Shown here: piece by piece, positions 1 to 10,678 of the stretch | Position numbering within the stretch: the stretch's first letter is position 1 | Layout: every line of letters starts with the position of its first letter | Source of the DNA: Sodalis sp. dw_96 | Lineage (GTDB): Bacteria > Pseudomonadota > Gammaproteobacteria > Enterobacterales > Enterobacteriaceae | Assembly: GCF_018449575.1 (NCBI RefSeq) | Contig: NZ_JAAVUT010000020.1 | Location: 38,581-102,580 of the forward strand | Direction: 5' to 3' | DNA: 64,000 nt | Notes under the pieces: generated by a model | What the model was told of the DNA's origin: nothing | The model's input: only the letters and a program-made list of their open reading frames with translations | Databases searched by the model: none | Made by a program: the position numbers and the translations under genes

Positions 1-2
1 TG

Positions 3-1148
3 GTGCTTAAATTGCTGCGGGCGGATCCGGCGGACGGCATGGTGCATCTGGGGATCGGCATGCCGGATATCAGCGCTCCAACCTTAAAGCCGCTGATGAA
101 AGCCCTGAGCCGCATTGCGCTGCAGCCGGATTTGCGCGGCATGACCTATGGCGATATCTGCGGCGCCCCCACCCTGCGCGAACAAATCGCCCGCCTGTTG
201 GTGGACAGCGGCAACCTGTTGTCGTGGGAAGATATCATGATCACCTCCGGCTGCCACGAAGCGCTGTCCATCGCCATTCATGCCCTTTGTCAGCCCGGCG
301 ATATCGTGGCGGTTGATTCGCCGAGTTTTCATGGCGTGACCCAAACCTTAAAAGCTTTCGGCATCAAGGCCCTGGAGATCCCCACCGATCCGGTGACCGG
401 CATCAGCCTGGAGGCATTGGAGCTGGCCCTCGAACAGTGGCCGATCAAAGCCATCCAGGTGACGCCCAATTGCAATAATCCCCTGGGTTATATCATGCCT
501 GACAGCCATAAACAGGCGCTGCTGACGCTGGCGCAGCGCTACGACACGCCGATTATCGAAGACGATGTCTACGGCGATCTGGCCTACCGCTATCCCCGCC
601 CGGTGACCATTAAATCCCTGGACGAAGATGGCCGGGTACTGTTATGCAGCTCGTTTTCCAAAACCCTGGCGCCCGGCCTGCGCATCGGCTGGATTGCCCC
701 GGGCCGGTATATGGAACAAGCGACGCATATGAAATATATCAGCACCGGCGCCACCGCGCTGCAACCGCAGCTGGCGGTGGCCGAGTTTGTGCGTCAGGGG
801 GGATATCAAAAACACCTGCGCCGGATGCGCGTCCACTATCAGCATAACTGCGACATCATGACCGGCTGGGTCAAGACCCATTTTCCCCCCGGCACCCGGG
901 TGAGCCGGCCCCAGGGGAGCTTCCTGCTGTGGATTGAAATGCCTGAGCGCTTTGATTCCCTGCGTCTGAACCGCCAGTTGGATCAGTTGGGGGTGCAGAT
1001 TGCGGTAGGGCCGATTTTTTCCGCCTCCGGCAAGTACCGTCACTGCATGCGTCTTAGCTATGCGCTTGCGCTGACCCCCGTCATCGAGCAAGCGGTTAAA
1101 ATCATCGGCGACGCCGTGAAACGTCAGTTGGATGAGGTTAACGCGTAA
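3..1148 (+). CDS. MocR/PdxR-type PLP aminotransferase domain protein, 5' end outside window
   Basis: 381 residues of a fold-type I (class I/II) aminotransferase domain are visible. The PLP lysine lies in [15 protein letters not shown] (about residues 217-231), preceded by a substrate/PLP-binding TPNCNNPLG segment and an [10 protein letters not shown] segment. Family members of this subtype (YdcR/MocR regulators) are about 470 residues long, with an N-terminal GntR winged helix. The first visible residues match the linker-to-catalytic-domain junction, so the HTH part most likely lies before base 1 and the GTG at base 3 is probably not the true start. The gene is convergent with codA and the two overlap by 11 bp at their 3' ends. 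The likely role is a PLP-responsive transcriptional regulator; a free-standing aminotransferase is the alternative. Confidence 0.8.
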   Translation: MLKLLRADPADGMVHLGIGMPDISAPTLKPLMKALSRIALQPDLRGMTYGDICGAPTLREQIARLLVDSGNLLSWEDIMITSGCHEALSIAIHALCQPGDIVAVDSPSFHGVTQTLKAFGIKALEIPTDPVTGISLEALELALEQWPIKAIQVTPNCNNPLGYIMPDSHKQALLTLAQRYDTPIIEDDVYGDLAYRYPRPVTIKSLDEDGRVLLCSSFSKTLAPGLRIGWIAPGRYMEQATHMKYISTGATALQPQLAVAEFVRQGGYQKHLRRMRVHYQHNCDIMTGWVKTHFPPGTRVSRPQGSFLLWIEMPERFDSLRLNRQLDQLGVQIAVGPIFSASGKYRHCMRLSYALALTPVIEQAVKIIGDAVKRQLDEVNA

Positions 1149-2418
1149 AATCCACGTTTTCCGGTTCATCCTCGAGAAAAAGTGTGGCTTGTGCCGGCTG
1201 GGTCTGGGCAATCACCCGCCCGCGGCGGATGACGTAACGCGGCGCAACCTGGCGTCTCACGGCGTCAAAACCATTTTCAGCCGGCAGTATCACCAGGTTG
1301 GCGCTGTGCCCGGAGGCGATGCCGTAATCACTCAGGTTCATGGTGCGGGCGCTATTTACCGTGATCAGTTCCAACCCCTGGTTGATTTGTTCATATCCCA
1401 TAAGCTGACAAATGTGCAGACCCATATGCAGGACTTGCAGCATATTGCCGGTTCCCAGGGGATACCAGGGATCAAACACATCGTCGTGGCCGAAGCATAC
1501 ATTGATGCCCGCCGCCATCAGCTCTTTCACCCGCGTGACCCCGCGTCGTTTGGGATAATCGTCGAAACGACCTTGTAAATGGATATTTACCAGCGGATTG
1601 GCCACGAAATGTATACCGGAGAGCTTGAGCAGCCGAAACAGCCGCGCGGTATAGGCGCCGTTATAGGAGTGCATGGCGGTGGTATGACTGGCGGTCACTC
1701 TGGCGCCCATATGATGCCGAAGGGCCAGCGCCGCCACGGTTTCCACAAAACGCGACTGTTCATCGTCGATTTCATCGCAATGGACATCCACCAGCCGGTC
1801 GTATCGCAGCGCCAGGCCAAAGGCTTTATGCAGAGATTCCACGCCGTACTCACGTGTGAATTCGAAATGGGGGATGGCGCCTACCGCATCGGCGCCCAAA
1901 CGCAGCGCCTCTTCCAGCAATTCCTCACCCCGTGGATAAGAGAGAATGCCCTCCTGCGGGAAAGCCACCAGTTGCAGCTCCAGCCAGGGGGCGACTTCCC
2001 GTTTCACTTCCAGCATGGCTTTCAGCGCGGTCAAATGGGGATCGGATACATCCACATGGCTGCGGACATATTGAATGCCGTTGGCAATTTGCCATTTCAG
2101 GGTTTGCCAGGCGCGCTTTTTGACATCGTCATGGGTGAGCAGCGCCTTGCGCTCGGCCCAGCGTTCAATGCCTTCAAACAGCGTGCCGGACTGATTCCAG
2201 TGGGGGGAACCCGCGGTCTGGGTGGTATCCAGATGAATATGGGGTTCGACAAAGGGCGGCACCGCCAGCCCGCCCATGGCATCCAACGTGCCGGCGGGGA
2301 CCTGTCCGGTGGTTTCGCCGGCGCTTATCTGGCGAAACCGGTCTTGTTCGATATCAATCTGCCACAGGCCTTCGCGCTGCGGCAGACGAACATTGATGAT
2401 TTTTTGCAAGGGGAGCAT
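1138..2418 (-). CDS. codA: cytosine deaminase
   Basis: Amidohydrolase that deaminates cytosine to uracil in pyrimidine salvage. The sequence is very close to E. coli Cod[18 protein letters not shown] holds the metal-binding HxH, then [25 protein letters not shown] and [14 protein letters not shown] follow in order with the remaining metal and substrate residues. Starting at the ATG at 2418 (MLPLQKIIN) gives 426 residues, matching the 427 of E. coli; a GAGG lies about 12 nt upstream. An in-frame ATG at 2478 would add 20 residues with no counterpart in the family. In E. coli codA follows the permease gene codB; here no permease gene adjoins, so codA stands alone between trpS and the convergent aminotransferase gene. 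Confidence 0.95.
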   Translation of the reverse strand: MLPLQKIINVRLPQREGLWQIDIEQDRFRQISAGETTGQVPAGTLDAMGGLAVPPFVEPHIHLDTTQTAGSPHWNQSGTLFEGIERWAERKALLTHDDVKKRAWQTLKWQIANGIQYVRSHVDVSDPHLTALKAMLEVKREVAPWLELQLVAFPQEGILSYPRGEELLEEALRLGADAVGAIPHFEFTREYGVESLHKAFGLALRYDRLVDVHCDEIDDEQSRFVETVAALALRHHMGARVTASHTTAMHSYNGAYTARLFRLLKLSGIHFVANPLVNIHLQGRFDDYPKRRGVTRVKELMAAGINVCFGHDDVFDPWYPLGTGNMLQVLHMGLHICQLMGYEQINQGLELITVNSARTMNLSDYGIASGHSANLVILPAENGFDAVRRQVAPRYVIRRGRVIAQTQPAQATLFLEDEPENVDFTR

Positions 2419-2588
2419 TTGCACGGAGCGCCTCGAGTGGAATGGATCATATATTTCCAATCTTAGCGCACTCATCAAATCAATGCTTCATTACGATTAA
2501 AGAGTGGAAGACGGGGCTGACCGCAAGGTAATGCGGCGATGGCTGCGGGAAAACTTTCCGGACAAAAGTGGATAACCAGCGGGATTAG

Positions 2589-2608
2589 GGGCCGGTGATA
2601 ACCGGCCC
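2589..2608 (-). terminator. GC-rich hairpin 17 bp downstream of trpS
   Basis: Perfect 8-bp stem GGGCCGGT / ACCGGCCC with a 4-nt loop, just past the trpS stop codon. No clear U-run follows on the minus strand, so it may be a Rho-dependent or 3'-end-protecting hairpin. It probably marks the end of the long dam-region transcript. Confidence 0.45.
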
Positions 2609-2624
2609 GATGTTCAGGACCGGA

Positions 2625-3629
2625 TTATGGGCGAGCCACAAAACCCACGGCGTCGTAGACTTTATCCAGCGTAGCGCGGGCGCGGGCGCGGGCCTTGTCA
2701 GCGCCGTCGCGCATTATCCGGTTGAGCAGCGCATCGTCGGCGCGGAACGCGTGATATCGTTCCTGCAGCTCAATCAGCATACCTGAAACGGCGTCCGCCA
2801 CGCTGCCCTTCAAATGGCCGTACATTTTCCCGTCGAATTCCTGTTCCAGCTCGGCGATGGATTTACCCGTCACGCCGGACAAAATATCCAGTAAATTGGA
2901 CACGCCGGGCTTATTGGTTATGTCGTAACGCACCACCGGCGGTTCGTCGGAGTCGGTCATGGCGCGTTTGAGCTTTTTCACCACCGATTTGGGATCTTCC
3001 AACAGAGTAATCACGTTGTTGCGGTTCTCGTCGGATTTGGACATCTTTTTCGTCGGTTCCAGCAGCGACATGACGCGGGCGCCGGACTTGGGAATAAAAG
3101 GTTCCGGAACGGTGAAAATATCTCCGTAAATCGTATTGAACCGCTGGGCGATATCCCGGCTTAATTCAAGGTGCTGTTTCTGATCTTCCCCTACCGGCAC
3201 CTGATTGGTCTGGTAGAGCAAAATATCCGCCGCCATCAGCACCGGATAAGCAAACAGGCCGGCATTGATATTTTCCGCGTAACGGGCCGACTTGTCCTTG
3301 AACTGGGTCATGCGGCTCAGCTCGCCAAAGTAGGTATAGCAGTTCAGCAGCCAGCCCAGCTGGGTATGTTCCGGCACATGGGACTGCACGAAGATGGTGC
3401 TTTTTTCCGGATCGATGCCGCAAGCCAGATACAGGGCCAGCACGTCCAGCGTGGCCTTTTTCAGTTTTTGCGGATCCTGCCGTACGGTGATGGCATGAAG
3501 GTCAACAATACAATATATGCAATCGTAATCGTCTTGCAGGTTAACCCACTGACGCAGCGCACCCATATAGTTGCCGATGGTCAATTCACCCGACGGCTGC
3601 GCGCCGCTGAATACTATGGGCTTACTCAT
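2625..3629 (-). CDS. trpS: tryptophanyl-tRNA synthetase
   Basis: Class I aminoacyl-tRNA synthetase charging tRNA-Trp in the cytosol. The HIGH-type motif appears as [12 protein letters not shown] near the N-terminus (residues 14-25) and the KMSKS loop as [12 protein letters not shown] (about residues 194-205). The length of 334 residues equals the bacterial norm. The start codon overlaps the end of gph by 8 bp, so the two are translationally coupled, as in E. coli (dam-rpe-gph-trpS). Last gene of the leftward series, followed by a hairpin. Confidence 0.97.
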   Translation of the reverse strand: MSKPIVFSGAQPSGELTIGNYMGALRQWVNLQDDYDCIYCIVDLHAITVRQDPQKLKKATLDVLALYLACGIDPEKSTIFVQSHVPEHTQLGWLLNCYTYFGELSRMTQFKDKSARYAENINAGLFAYPVLMAADILLYQTNQVPVGEDQKQHLELSRDIAQRFNTIYGDIFTVPEPFIPKSGARVMSLLEPTKKMSKSDENRNNVITLLEDPKSVVKKLKRAMTDSDEPPVVRYDITNKPGVSNLLDILSGVTGKSIAELEQEFDGKMYGHLKGSVADAVSGMLIELQERYHAFRADDALLNRIMRDGADKARARARATLDKVYDAVGFVARP

Positions 3630-4329
3630 TATTCGTTTCCTGATTATTTAAAGTTGGCAACCCGAGGATGGGCAAAAGATCGGCGAAATGATCCAACAGA
3701 TAGTCCGGGTGACTGTCAGCGATGGATTCGCCGTAGTTGTAACCGTAGGTCATGCCGGCACACGGACAGCCCGCCGCTTTGGCCGCCATGATGTCGTTAC
3801 GTGAATCCCCCACGAACAGCAGTTCGTGCACGTATAATCCCAGCTTGCCCAGCACCAGATAGAGCGGCGCGGGATGCGGCTTTTTCGCCGCCACGTCATC
3901 AGCGCCGATGAGCAGGGAGAAATAACGGTCTATATCCAGCGAGGCCAGCAGGGGGGCGACAAACGGCGTGGGTTTATTGGTCACCACCGCCATGGGGAAT
4001 CCCCGTTCCGCCAGACGCGCCAGGGTGGCTTTTACCTGTGGGAACAACCGGCTGCCCTGCTCCACCGTCTCGGCGTAAAACTGGTCGAACAGCAGGCGTG
4101 TTTTACGGCACAAGGCGATTTCCGGTTCTGCCCCAGCCCAGCTTAGCGCCCGCTCCACCAGGATATCGGCGCCGTTGCCAATCCAGGTGGAGACGCGCGC
4201 TTGCCCCGCCATGGGCAGCCCCTGGGACTGCAACGCCAGATCGAGAGCGCTGCTCAATCCCGGCGCGGTATCCGTCAGCGTACCGTCCAGATCGAACGCC
4301 AGGGCGCGTATGCGTGTCAAATCAACCAT
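3622..4329 (-). CDS. gph: phosphoglycolate phosphatase
   Basis: HAD-superfamily phosphatase that hydrolyses 2-phosphoglycolate, a product of DNA-damage repair of 3'-phosphoglycolate ends. HAD motif I is DLDGTLTDT (residues 13-21), motif II VTNKPT, motif III/IV KKPHPAP and [14 protein letters not shown]. 235 residues, near the 252 of E. coli Gph. Overlaps rpe upstream and trpS downstream by 8 bp each. Confidence 0.95.
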   Translation of the reverse strand: MVDLTRIRALAFDLDGTLTDTAPGLSSALDLALQSQGLPMAGQARVSTWIGNGADILVERALSWAGAEPEIALCRKTRLLFDQFYAETVEQGSRLFPQVKATLARLAERGFPMAVVTNKPTPFVAPLLASLDIDRYFSLLIGADDVAAKKPHPAPLYLVLGKLGLYVHELLFVGDSRNDIMAAKAAGCPCAGMTYGYNYGESIADSHPDYLLDHFADLLPILGLPTLNNQETNNE

Positions 4330-4999
4330 GTTTTATCCCGCTTAATTCACGACGCATGGCCTCAATGATTTCCTGATAATTCGGATGGCCGAAAATCGCC
4401 GAGCCGGCGACAAACATGTCCGCCCCGGCCGCGGCGATGGCGCCGATATTATCCACTTTGACGCCGCCGTCCACCTCGAGGCGTATATCCCGTCCGCTGT
4501 CATCAATCAGCCGGCGGACCTGGCGCAGCTTATACAGCGTGCCGGGAATAAAAGACTGGCCGCCGAAACCGGGATTTACCGACATCAGCAAGATGACATC
4601 AAGCTGGTCCATAACATAGTCGAGATAACTCAAAGATGTCGCCGGGTTGAATACCAGGCCGGCTTTGCAGCCGTGGGATTTGATTAATTGCAGTGAGCGG
4701 TGAACGTGCTCCGATGCTTCGGGATGGAAAGTAATGTAACTGGCGCCCGCGGCGGCAAAATCCGGAATGATCCTGTCCACCGGCTTAACCATCAGATGCA
4801 CATCAATGGGGGCGGTAATGCCGAAATCCCTCAGAGCTTTTAATACCATCGGGCCCATGGTGAGATTGGGAACATAATGATTGTCCATCACATCAAAATG
4901 CACCACGTCGGCTCCTGCCGCCAATACCCGGGCGGTATCCTCGCCCAGGCGGGCAAAATCCGCCGACAGGATGGATGGGGCGATTAAAAAGTTTTTCAT
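4322..4999 (-). CDS. rpe: ribulose-phosphate 3-epimerase
   Basis: Interconverts ribulose 5-phosphate and xylulose 5-phosphate in the pentose phosphate pathway; TIM-barrel enzyme. Landmarks are [28 protein letters not shown] (metal-binding His and Asp), [23 protein letters not shown] and EVDGGVK. I chose the ATG at 4999 because GGAGAAGCG precedes it at ideal spacing and it gives 225 residues, the E. coli length. The TTG at 5011 would add four residues and touch the dam stop. Confidence 0.96.
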   Translation of the reverse strand: MKNFLIAPSILSADFARLGEDTARVLAAGADVVHFDVMDNHYVPNLTMGPMVLKALRDFGITAPIDVHLMVKPVDRIIPDFAAAGASYITFHPEASEHVHRSLQLIKSHGCKAGLVFNPATSLSYLDYVMDQLDVILLMSVNPGFGGQSFIPGTLYKLRQVRRLIDDSGRDIRLEVDGGVKVDNIGAIAAAGADMFVAGSAIFGHPNYQEIIEAMRRELSGIKHG

Positions 5000-5011
5000 C
5001 CGCTTCTCCAA

Positions 5012-5863
5012 TCAGTTAGGGTCGGACGCAGGTGTCCCTTGCTTGCCCGTGTAGTGATACAGCGCCAGCAGTTCGTTCACTTTAGTGCGACCCAGGATAT
5101 TCCGGCTGATGGTACGACGCCCTTTCACCACGTGAAGTACCGCGTCGCAGTACCACTCACGGGTCAACAACGTATCGTGGTTGGAAATCAGCACCGGCAC
5201 CCGGACTTCGCTGGCGAGTTGGTAAGCCATCCGCGCCAGGTTTTGCTGCTCGATATTATTAAAACTGTTGGTATGGTAAGCCGTAAAGTTGGCCGTCGTC
5301 GACAGCGGCACGTACGGCGGATCGCAATACACCACAGCGCCGCACTCGGCTTTCATTAGCGTTTTCTGATAATGCTCGCAGACAAATATTGCATTTTGAG
5401 CCTTTTCGGCAAACCAGTTTAATTCAATTTCCGGGAAATAAGGCTTCTTGTAGCGACCGAACGGAACGTTGAACTCACCGCTCAGATTATAACGGCACAG
5501 GCCGTTGTAACAATGACGATTAAGGTAAAGAAATAGCACAGCTCGCCGATAAGCATCAGTACAAAGGTTAAACTCGCGGCGCATCGAATAGTAAAATTGC
5601 GGGGTATTGGCCTCTGCATCGAATAATCTGCGAGCATCACCGATAAATTCATCGGTGCGCCCTTTCACAATATTGTACAGGTTGATGAGATCGCTATTGA
5701 TATCAGCAAGAATATATTTCTCATAATCGGTGTTCAGAAACACCGAACCTGCGCCGACAAAAGGCTCGATAAGACAATCGCCCGCCGGTAAATGGCGGCG
5801 GATATCTTCTATTAGCGGATATTTACCGCCAGCCCATTTCAAAAACGCGCGGTTCTTCTTCAT
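5012..5863 (-). CDS. dam: DNA adenine methyltransferase (GATC)
   Basis: N6-adenine methyltransferase of the D12 class that methylates GATC and so governs mismatch-repair strand choice, replication timing and some promoters. FLKWAGGKYPLIEDI (SAM-binding motif I region) opens the protein, EPFVGAGSVFLNT follows, and the catalytic motif is CDPPYVPLS (about residues 180-188). 283 residues against 278 in E. coli. Between damX and rpe, as in E. coli. Confidence 0.96.
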   Translation of the reverse strand: MKKNRAFLKWAGGKYPLIEDIRRHLPAGDCLIEPFVGAGSVFLNTDYEKYILADINSDLINLYNIVKGRTDEFIGDARRLFDAEANTPQFYYSMRREFNLCTDAYRRAVLFLYLNRHCYNGLCRYNLSGEFNVPFGRYKKPYFPEIELNWFAEKAQNAIFVCEHYQKTLMKAECGAVVYCDPPYVPLSTTANFTAYHTNSFNNIEQQNLARMAYQLASEVRVPVLISNHDTLLTREWYCDAVLHVVKGRRTISRNILGRTKVNELLALYHYTGKQGTPASDPN

Positions 5864-5945
5864 GCCGTCGATTGATACTCATACACTCTTCAGAGCCGCG
5901 GATTGTACTCTGTTTATGACAGCACATCAGTGCTAAATTCAAGAA

Positions 5946-7181
5946 CTATTTGTTCTGATCCTGTTTGACCTGGCCTATCTGCCTGGCCCAGGGTTTATTA
6001 GCCTGTATACCAGCCGGCAATTGCGCTACCGCGCTCTTGGCCTGCGACGAGGACGAATAAACGCCGCTCACCAATACATACCAGGGTTTGCCCTCGCGAC
6101 GGGTCTCATATACCCAATATTGGCTCAACTGCTGCTTGTGGGCATAGGCGTTCAGGGTTGCCGCTTGCGAAGCGCTGCTGAGCTGCAAGGTATAAAAACC
6201 GGCGGGAGCGGTTTGGATGGCGCCGGTTGACGCGTGGGCGGGCGTAGCCGGGGCCAGGGCACTTGCGGAAACCGGCGCGGCGGCAGGCGTATTCCTGCCG
6301 GCGACCACGGCGGGCGTATTCCTGTGGGCGGCGGGAGCATGCTGACCGGCTTCGGTCATGGCGGCCGGGGCAACGGCATGTCCATTGGCGGCAACCATGG
6401 GACGGGGCGCAACGGCGGTCTGCCTGGCCGCCTTATGGGCCGGTACGGATGTCTTGACCGCGCCGGTTTTATGCGTCGGATGCGCCGGTTCCTTACCCGC
6501 CGGCGCGACCGTGGCCGGCGCGGTGGGCAGGGTCGAGGCGGAGCCCTCGTTATTCATCTGTTCGGTCATGCCGTTAACCTGGTTCCCTTGCTGCGACAGC
6601 GCATCCGCCATATTGCCGGGTAAATCAATGCGATGCTGCGGCACGGCGCCAGCGATGGGAGGTGCCTCGGTGGGTGTCGAGGCGACCGGAGGCGCGCTCA
6701 GGGTTTGCGGCTGCGACAGGGCGCTGTTAACGCCGTTGGCCAGGGGTTGTGAAGCGGTACCGTTGACGCCGTTGGCCTGAGATTGTGAAGCGGTACCGTT
6801 CATGCCGTTGGCCTGGGATTGCGCGGACAGTCCATTAGCGGGGCCGGTGGCGCTGCCGGGACTATTGGCATCCGGATTGGCCGCCGGAACGGTTCCGTTA
6901 ACCGGAGCAGCGGCGGAACCCGAGGTGGCGGGGGAACCGGACAAATCGATATTCTTTTCACCGGTCGTCGGGTTTTGCTGGCCGGCATTCGGCTGAGTAG
7001 GCGATTTCAACGCCGAACCGACGCCAATCACCACCAGCAGTAATACCAGGATACCGATGCCAATCATCATATGCTGTCTGGACATCGCGACTTTAGGAAC
7101 CGAGGGGCCTTTCCGTTGACGTGGGGGACGGCGATCACTGCTATCGGGTCTCAGTTCGTCTTCCGACTTGAACTCATCCAT
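5946..7181 (-). CDS. damX: cell division protein DamX (SPOR domain)
   Basis: Bitopic inner-membrane septal-ring protein. An N-terminal basic, cytoplasmic region of about 37 residues leads into one transmembrane helix (about residues 38-58). A long Pro/Ala/Asn-rich periplasmic linker follows, then a C-terminal SPOR domain (about residues 322-402) that should bind denuded septal peptidoglycan. The linker carries an imperfect tandem repeat of about 12 residues (QSQANGMNGTAS-type units, roughly residues 115-160). Such linkers vary freely within the family. 411 residues compared with 428 in E. coli. Lies between aroB and dam, the conserved order. Confidence 0.92.
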   Translation of the reverse strand: MDEFKSEDELRPDSSDRRPPRQRKGPSVPKVAMSRQHMMIGIGILVLLLVVIGVGSALKSPTQPNAGQQNPTTGEKNIDLSGSPATSGSAAAPVNGTVPAANPDANSPGSATGPANGLSAQSQANGMNGTASQSQANGVNGTASQPLANGVNSALSQPQTLSAPPVASTPTEAPPIAGAVPQHRIDLPGNMADALSQQGNQVNGMTEQMNNEGSASTLPTAPATVAPAGKEPAHPTHKTGAVKTSVPAHKAARQTAVAPRPMVAANGHAVAPAAMTEAGQHAPAAHRNTPAVVAGRNTPAAAPVSASALAPATPAHASTGAIQTAPAGFYTLQLSSASQAATLNAYAHKQQLSQYWVYETRREGKPWYVLVSGVYSSSSQAKSAVAQLPAGIQANKPWARQIGQVKQDQNK

Positions 7182-7298
7182 TTACAACTCTCCAACTGAG
7201 AGATTATTCCACCGGGCACAAGGCCCCGCGGAGGGTTAAAGCGATAAAACCAGCGGAATCTTCCCGCCCCGATCAGGGGCCGGAACGAAGGCGCTGAT

Positions 7299-8384
7299 TC
7301 AGGTGCGGCAATCGGCGATTGACGCCAATACGATATCGTCGGGCACGCCGGCACGCACTTCAGCTTTGCCAAGGCCCTGGGGCAATATCAACCGCAGTTT
7401 GCCGGAAACAACTTTTTTGTCGCGCATCATATGCGGCAGATAATCTGCCGGCGCCATGTCCTCAGGCCCGGACACCGGCAAACCGGCACGCACCAGCAAG
7501 TCGGTAACGCGCTTCAGGTCGTCGGCGGAGAACTGACCCAGCCGCCGGGCGGTATGCGCAGCCATCACCATGCCCGCCGCCACCGCTTCGCCATGCAGCC
7601 AATTGCCGTAGCCCATGTGGGTTTCAATGGCATGACCATAAGTATGGCCCAGATTCAGCAAAGCCCGTTGACCGGTTTCACGTTCGTCGGCGGCAACCAC
7701 CTCCGCTTTCAATTCGCAACAGCGGCGGATGCAATAAGACAGCGCATCGACCTCGAGGGCCAGCAAATCGTTCATGTGGGCTTCAAGCCAGACAAAAAAA
7801 GCATAATCCAGGATGATGCCGTATTTGATCACTTCCGCCAGGCCGGAGGATAATTCGCGCGCCGGCAAGGTCTTCAGGCAATCCAAATCGATGACCACCG
7901 AGGCCGGCTGATAAAAAGCGCCGATCATGTTCTTGCCGAGGGGATGATTAACCGCGGTCTTTCCCCCCACCGACGAATCGACCTGCGCAAGCAGCGTGGT
8001 GGGCACCTGGATAAACCGGACGCCGCGCTGATAGCTGGCGGCGGCAAAGCCGGCCATATCGCCAATGACGCCGCCGCCCAAAGCAATGAGCGTGGTATCG
8101 CGGCCATGGGGTTTTTCCAGCAATGCGGTAAATATCCGTTCCAGGACGGCTAACGTTTTGAACTGTTCGCCATCGGGCAAGATCGTCTCATCGACGACGA
8201 TGCCTGCGTGTTCGAGAACCGCCCGAACAGGATGCAGATAAAGCGGCGCCAACGTTTCGTTGGTCACCACCATGACGTGGGCGCCGCTTTTCAACGGTAG
8301 GAAAGAAGCCGGGTCGTTAAATAACCCGGCTGCTATCGTAATCGGGTAGCTACGCTCCCCTAATGTTACAGTGATCCTCTCCAT
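7299..8384 (-). CDS. aroB: 3-dehydroquinate synthase
   Basis: Second step of the shikimate pathway (DAHP to 3-dehydroquinate), NAD- and metal-dependent. Visible motifs: [24 protein letters not shown] (NAD-binding glycine-rich), [25 protein letters not shown], and the metal-ligand region [11 protein letters not shown]. 361 residues, one fewer than E. coli. Separated from aroK by an ERIC element, which is not so in E. coli. Confidence 0.97.
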   Translation of the reverse strand: MERITVTLGERSYPITIAAGLFNDPASFLPLKSGAHVMVVTNETLAPLYLHPVRAVLEHAGIVVDETILPDGEQFKTLAVLERIFTALLEKPHGRDTTLIALGGGVIGDMAGFAAASYQRGVRFIQVPTTLLAQVDSSVGGKTAVNHPLGKNMIGAFYQPASVVIDLDCLKTLPARELSSGLAEVIKYGIILDYAFFVWLEAHMNDLLALEVDALSYCIRRCCELKAEVVAADERETGQRALLNLGHTYGHAIETHMGYGNWLHGEAVAAGMVMAAHTARRLGQFSADDLKRVTDLLVRAGLPVSGPEDMAPADYLPHMMRDKKVVSGKLRLILPQGLGKAEVRAGVPDDIVLASIADCRT

Positions 8385-8421
8385 GGGGTGCTTAAGACCT
8401 TTTCGGCATCTCGATACACAC

Positions 8422-8548
8422 TATACTCGTCATACTTCAAGTTGCAGGTGCGTTGGCTTTCCTCGCTCAACCCAGTCACTTACTCATGTAAGCTCCTGGC
8501 GATTCGCTGCGTTGCCGCCTTCCTGCAACTCGAATTATTAAGATTATA
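8422..8548. repeat. ERIC (intergenic repeat unit) element, full length
   Basis: About 127 bp between the aroK stop and the aroB start. It contains close matches to both conserved ERIC core blocks: ATGTAAGCTCCTGGCGATT (compare ERIC1R) and CGCTCAACCCAGTCACTTAC (reverse complement of ERIC2). The outer ends pair (CTTCAAGTTGCAGG against CCTGCAACTCGAA), so a transcript would fold into a long hairpin. Because it sits 3 bp after aroK it is probably co-transcribed and may affect mRNA stability between the two aro genes. Confidence 0.9.
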
Positions 8549-8550
8549 GA

Positions 8551-9072
8551 TTAGTTGCTTTCCAACATATTGATGATTTGGTTGGCAACAACCTTAGCAC
8601 TTTGCTCGTCGGTACGAATGGTGACATCCGCAATTTCTTCATACAAAGGATTGCGTTCCCTGGCCAGCGCTTCCAGTACTTCACGCGGCGGGGCTTCAAC
8701 CTGTAGCAAGGGTCGTTTTTTATCGCGCTGGGTTCTGGCCAGCTGTTTTTCAATAGTGGTTTCAAGATAAACGACAACACCACGGGCAGAAAGGCGGTTA
8801 CGTGTCTCACGTGATTTTACTGATCCACCACCTGTAGCCAATACGATCCCTTGTTTTTCAGTAAGTTCGTTAATGACTTTTTCTTCACGATCGCGAAAGC
8901 CATCTTCGCCTTCCACGTCGAATACCCAGCCTACATCAGCCCCGGTGCGTCGCTCAATCTCCTGATCAGAATCGAAAAACTCCATATTAAGTTGTTGGGC
9001 CAACTGACGCCCAATAGTGCTTTTGCCGGCACCCATAGGCCCAACCAGAAAGATATTGCGTTTCTCTGCCAT
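8551..9072 (-). CDS. aroK: shikimate kinase I
   Basis: Phosphorylates shikimate to shikimate 3-phosphate. Walker [12 protein letters not shown], shikimate-binding [11 protein letters not shown] and GFRDREE, then ATGGGSVKS. Starting at MAEKRNIFL (9072) gives 173 residues, exactly the E. coli length; an upstream in-frame ATG at 9108 would add 12 residues without family support. The bases upstream of 9072 carry only a weak ribosome site. Confidence 0.96.
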   Translation of the reverse strand: MAEKRNIFLVGPMGAGKSTIGRQLAQQLNMEFFDSDQEIERRTGADVGWVFDVEGEDGFRDREEKVINELTEKQGIVLATGGGSVKSRETRNRLSARGVVVYLETTIEKQLARTQRDKKRPLLQVEAPPREVLEALARERNPLYEEIADVTIRTDEQSAKVVANQIINMLESN

Positions 9073-9406
9073 GTTTTTCGGTATTACTAGATTATTCGTT
9101 AATGACAACCCGCCCCGCCAATCAAATTAGCGGCGGGACCTAAACTGAAACCTCATGAGCGATAGTGCGAGAATCAGACGAAAAATTATCTCAACACTCG
9201 GGGTAGTTTGGCAACCGATTAAATCGATGCTCACACCGCAAGGAAGAATTCCGATATCGCTATCGAAACTACAGGTGACGCAAAAACAGCGATGCTCAAT
9301 GGGTTACCCTTGTAAGCGAAATCTGTCACAGCGTCAAATTGATCGCGAAAAAAACGCATAATTTGTTGCTAAGGCCCCGATTTTGCCCCAATTGAGATAA
9401 ACAAGT
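9073..9406. other. hofQ-aroK intergenic region, no gene seen
   Basis: 334 bp between the hofQ stop and the aroK start. It should hold the aroK-aroB promoter. I see no credible ORF, tRNA or strong terminator in it. Confidence 0.4.
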
Positions 9407-10678
9407 TTACCCTGATATTCGAGTGGGCGTTATAAAAATAACCAACTCCCGCTGTTTATAGCGCTCATGTTGGCGTTTAAACAGATGTCCCACCCAGGGA
9501 ATGTCCGCCAACAGCGGGGTTTTATCCTTCCTTTCGTGTTTTTGTCGCTGGAAAATGCCACCTAAAACAATGGTTTCCCCATCGGCAATGGTCACTTGGG
9601 TTTTAATTTCCTCCATGTCGATGGAAACGCTCTCATTTCCACCCTGCTTAATCACCTGACCGGGTACGTTCTGACTAAGGCGCAAATCGAGGGTAACCTT
9701 GCCGTTACGCAGTATTTTCGGCGTCACTTCCATTTTTAAAACCGCTTCCTTGAACTGAATGGATGAGCCTTTGCTCTTGCTTTTTTCCACCTGATAGGGC
9801 AATTCGGTGCCTTGCTTGATACTGGCGGTACGTTGATGGGCGGTATAAAGACGCGGGCTGGCCAGGATATCCACCTTGTTCTCCTGCTCCAGGGCGGTCA
9901 GTTCCAGCTCGAGTAAACGGCCGCTCAGGCGCGCCAGGCGAAAACCCATGCTGGCGTAGTGGTCCCCCAAGGGAAGATTCACCGCCATCTTCGAGGAACG
10001 CAGCCCGGTGTCGGCGGAATGCTGCCAGTCAACGCCGATATCCCGCAAATTATCACGGCTGATAGTCACGATGTGAGCGGTGATCATGACCTGCTCAAGA
10101 GGCAAATCCCAGACGTTTATCCATTCGGTCAAGTTGGCCAGCGCCGCTTCGGTATCCCGCAATACCAATGAATTAGTGCGTTTATCCAGCACCAGGGTGC
10201 CGCGGGGGGACATCAGTTCTTTACGCAACGCACCGATATTTTTCGCCACCTCGGCGGCATCGGCATGTTGCAGCGTCACCAGGCGGTTTGTTAACGGCTG
10301 TTCGCTCTCCCGCTGGCGCAGCGCCTCGGCCTGTTGCTCCTTTCGGTCAGCGAACTGGTCCCGGGGATAAACCAGCATGACATTACCCTGACGCTCCAGG
10401 TGAAGGCGACCCGTGCCGACGATCAGGTCCACCGCCTGTTGCCAGGGTACCCCGTGCAGATTAAGGCTGATATTGCCGGATATGCCGGGCGCTATCACCA
10501 GATTCAAACGCTGGTGCTCGGCCAGGGCGCGCAACACCTGCTGGATGGGAGCGTCGTCGAACACCAGCGTCACCGGCTTGCTTTTTTCGGCGGAGGGCTC
10601 GGCGAACGATTCCTTTGCCCCTGGACCGAGGGGCAACAGTAACATCAGCAATCCTACTATCAATCCGCGTCCTTTCAC
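9407..10678 (-). CDS. hofQ: secretin-type DNA uptake / pilus-like porin HofQ
   Basis: Outer-membrane secretin homologous to PilQ; in E. coli HofQ is needed for use of extracellular DNA as a nutrient. A signal peptide (residues 1-26), an STN/N0-type domain (PVTLVFDDAPIQQVLRALAE), an N1-type domain, and the C-terminal secretin domain with VTIADGETIVLGGIFQ and a final ELVIFITPTRI strand are visible. 423 residues against 412 in E. coli. Its start overlaps the end of hofP by 4 bp. Confidence 0.93.
   Translation of the reverse strand: MKGRGLIVGLLMLLLPLGPGAKESFAEPSAEKSKPVTLVFDDAPIQQVLRALAEHQRLNLVIAPGISGNISLNLHGVPWQQAVDLIVGTGRLHLERQGNVMLVYPRDQFADRKEQQAEALRQRESEQPLTNRLVTLQHADAAEVAKNIGALRKELMSPRGTLVLDKRTNSLVLRDTEAALANLTEWINVWDLPLEQVMITAHIVTISRDNLRDIGVDWQHSADTGLRSSKMAVNLPLGDHYASMGFRLARLSGRLLELELTALEQENKVDILASPRLYTAHQRTASIKQGTELPYQVEKSKSKGSSIQFKEAVLKMEVTPKILRNGKVTLDLRLSQNVPGQVIKQGGNESVSIDMEEIKTQVTIADGETIVLGGIFQRQKHERKDKTPLLADIPWVGHLFKRQHERYKQRELVIFITPTRISG

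Noticed and set aside
1579..2466. 295-codon open frame on the plus strand opposite codA
   Set aside because: Mirror frame of a conserved GC-rich gene; residues resemble no family and codA is unmistakable.
2561..2580. Single DnaA-like box (TTATCCACT, minus strand) downstream of trpS
   Set aside because: Isolated near-match; expected by chance.
9155..9361. 68-codon plus-strand frame between hofQ and aroK
   Set aside because: In the aroK promoter region, no ribosome site and no family resemblance.
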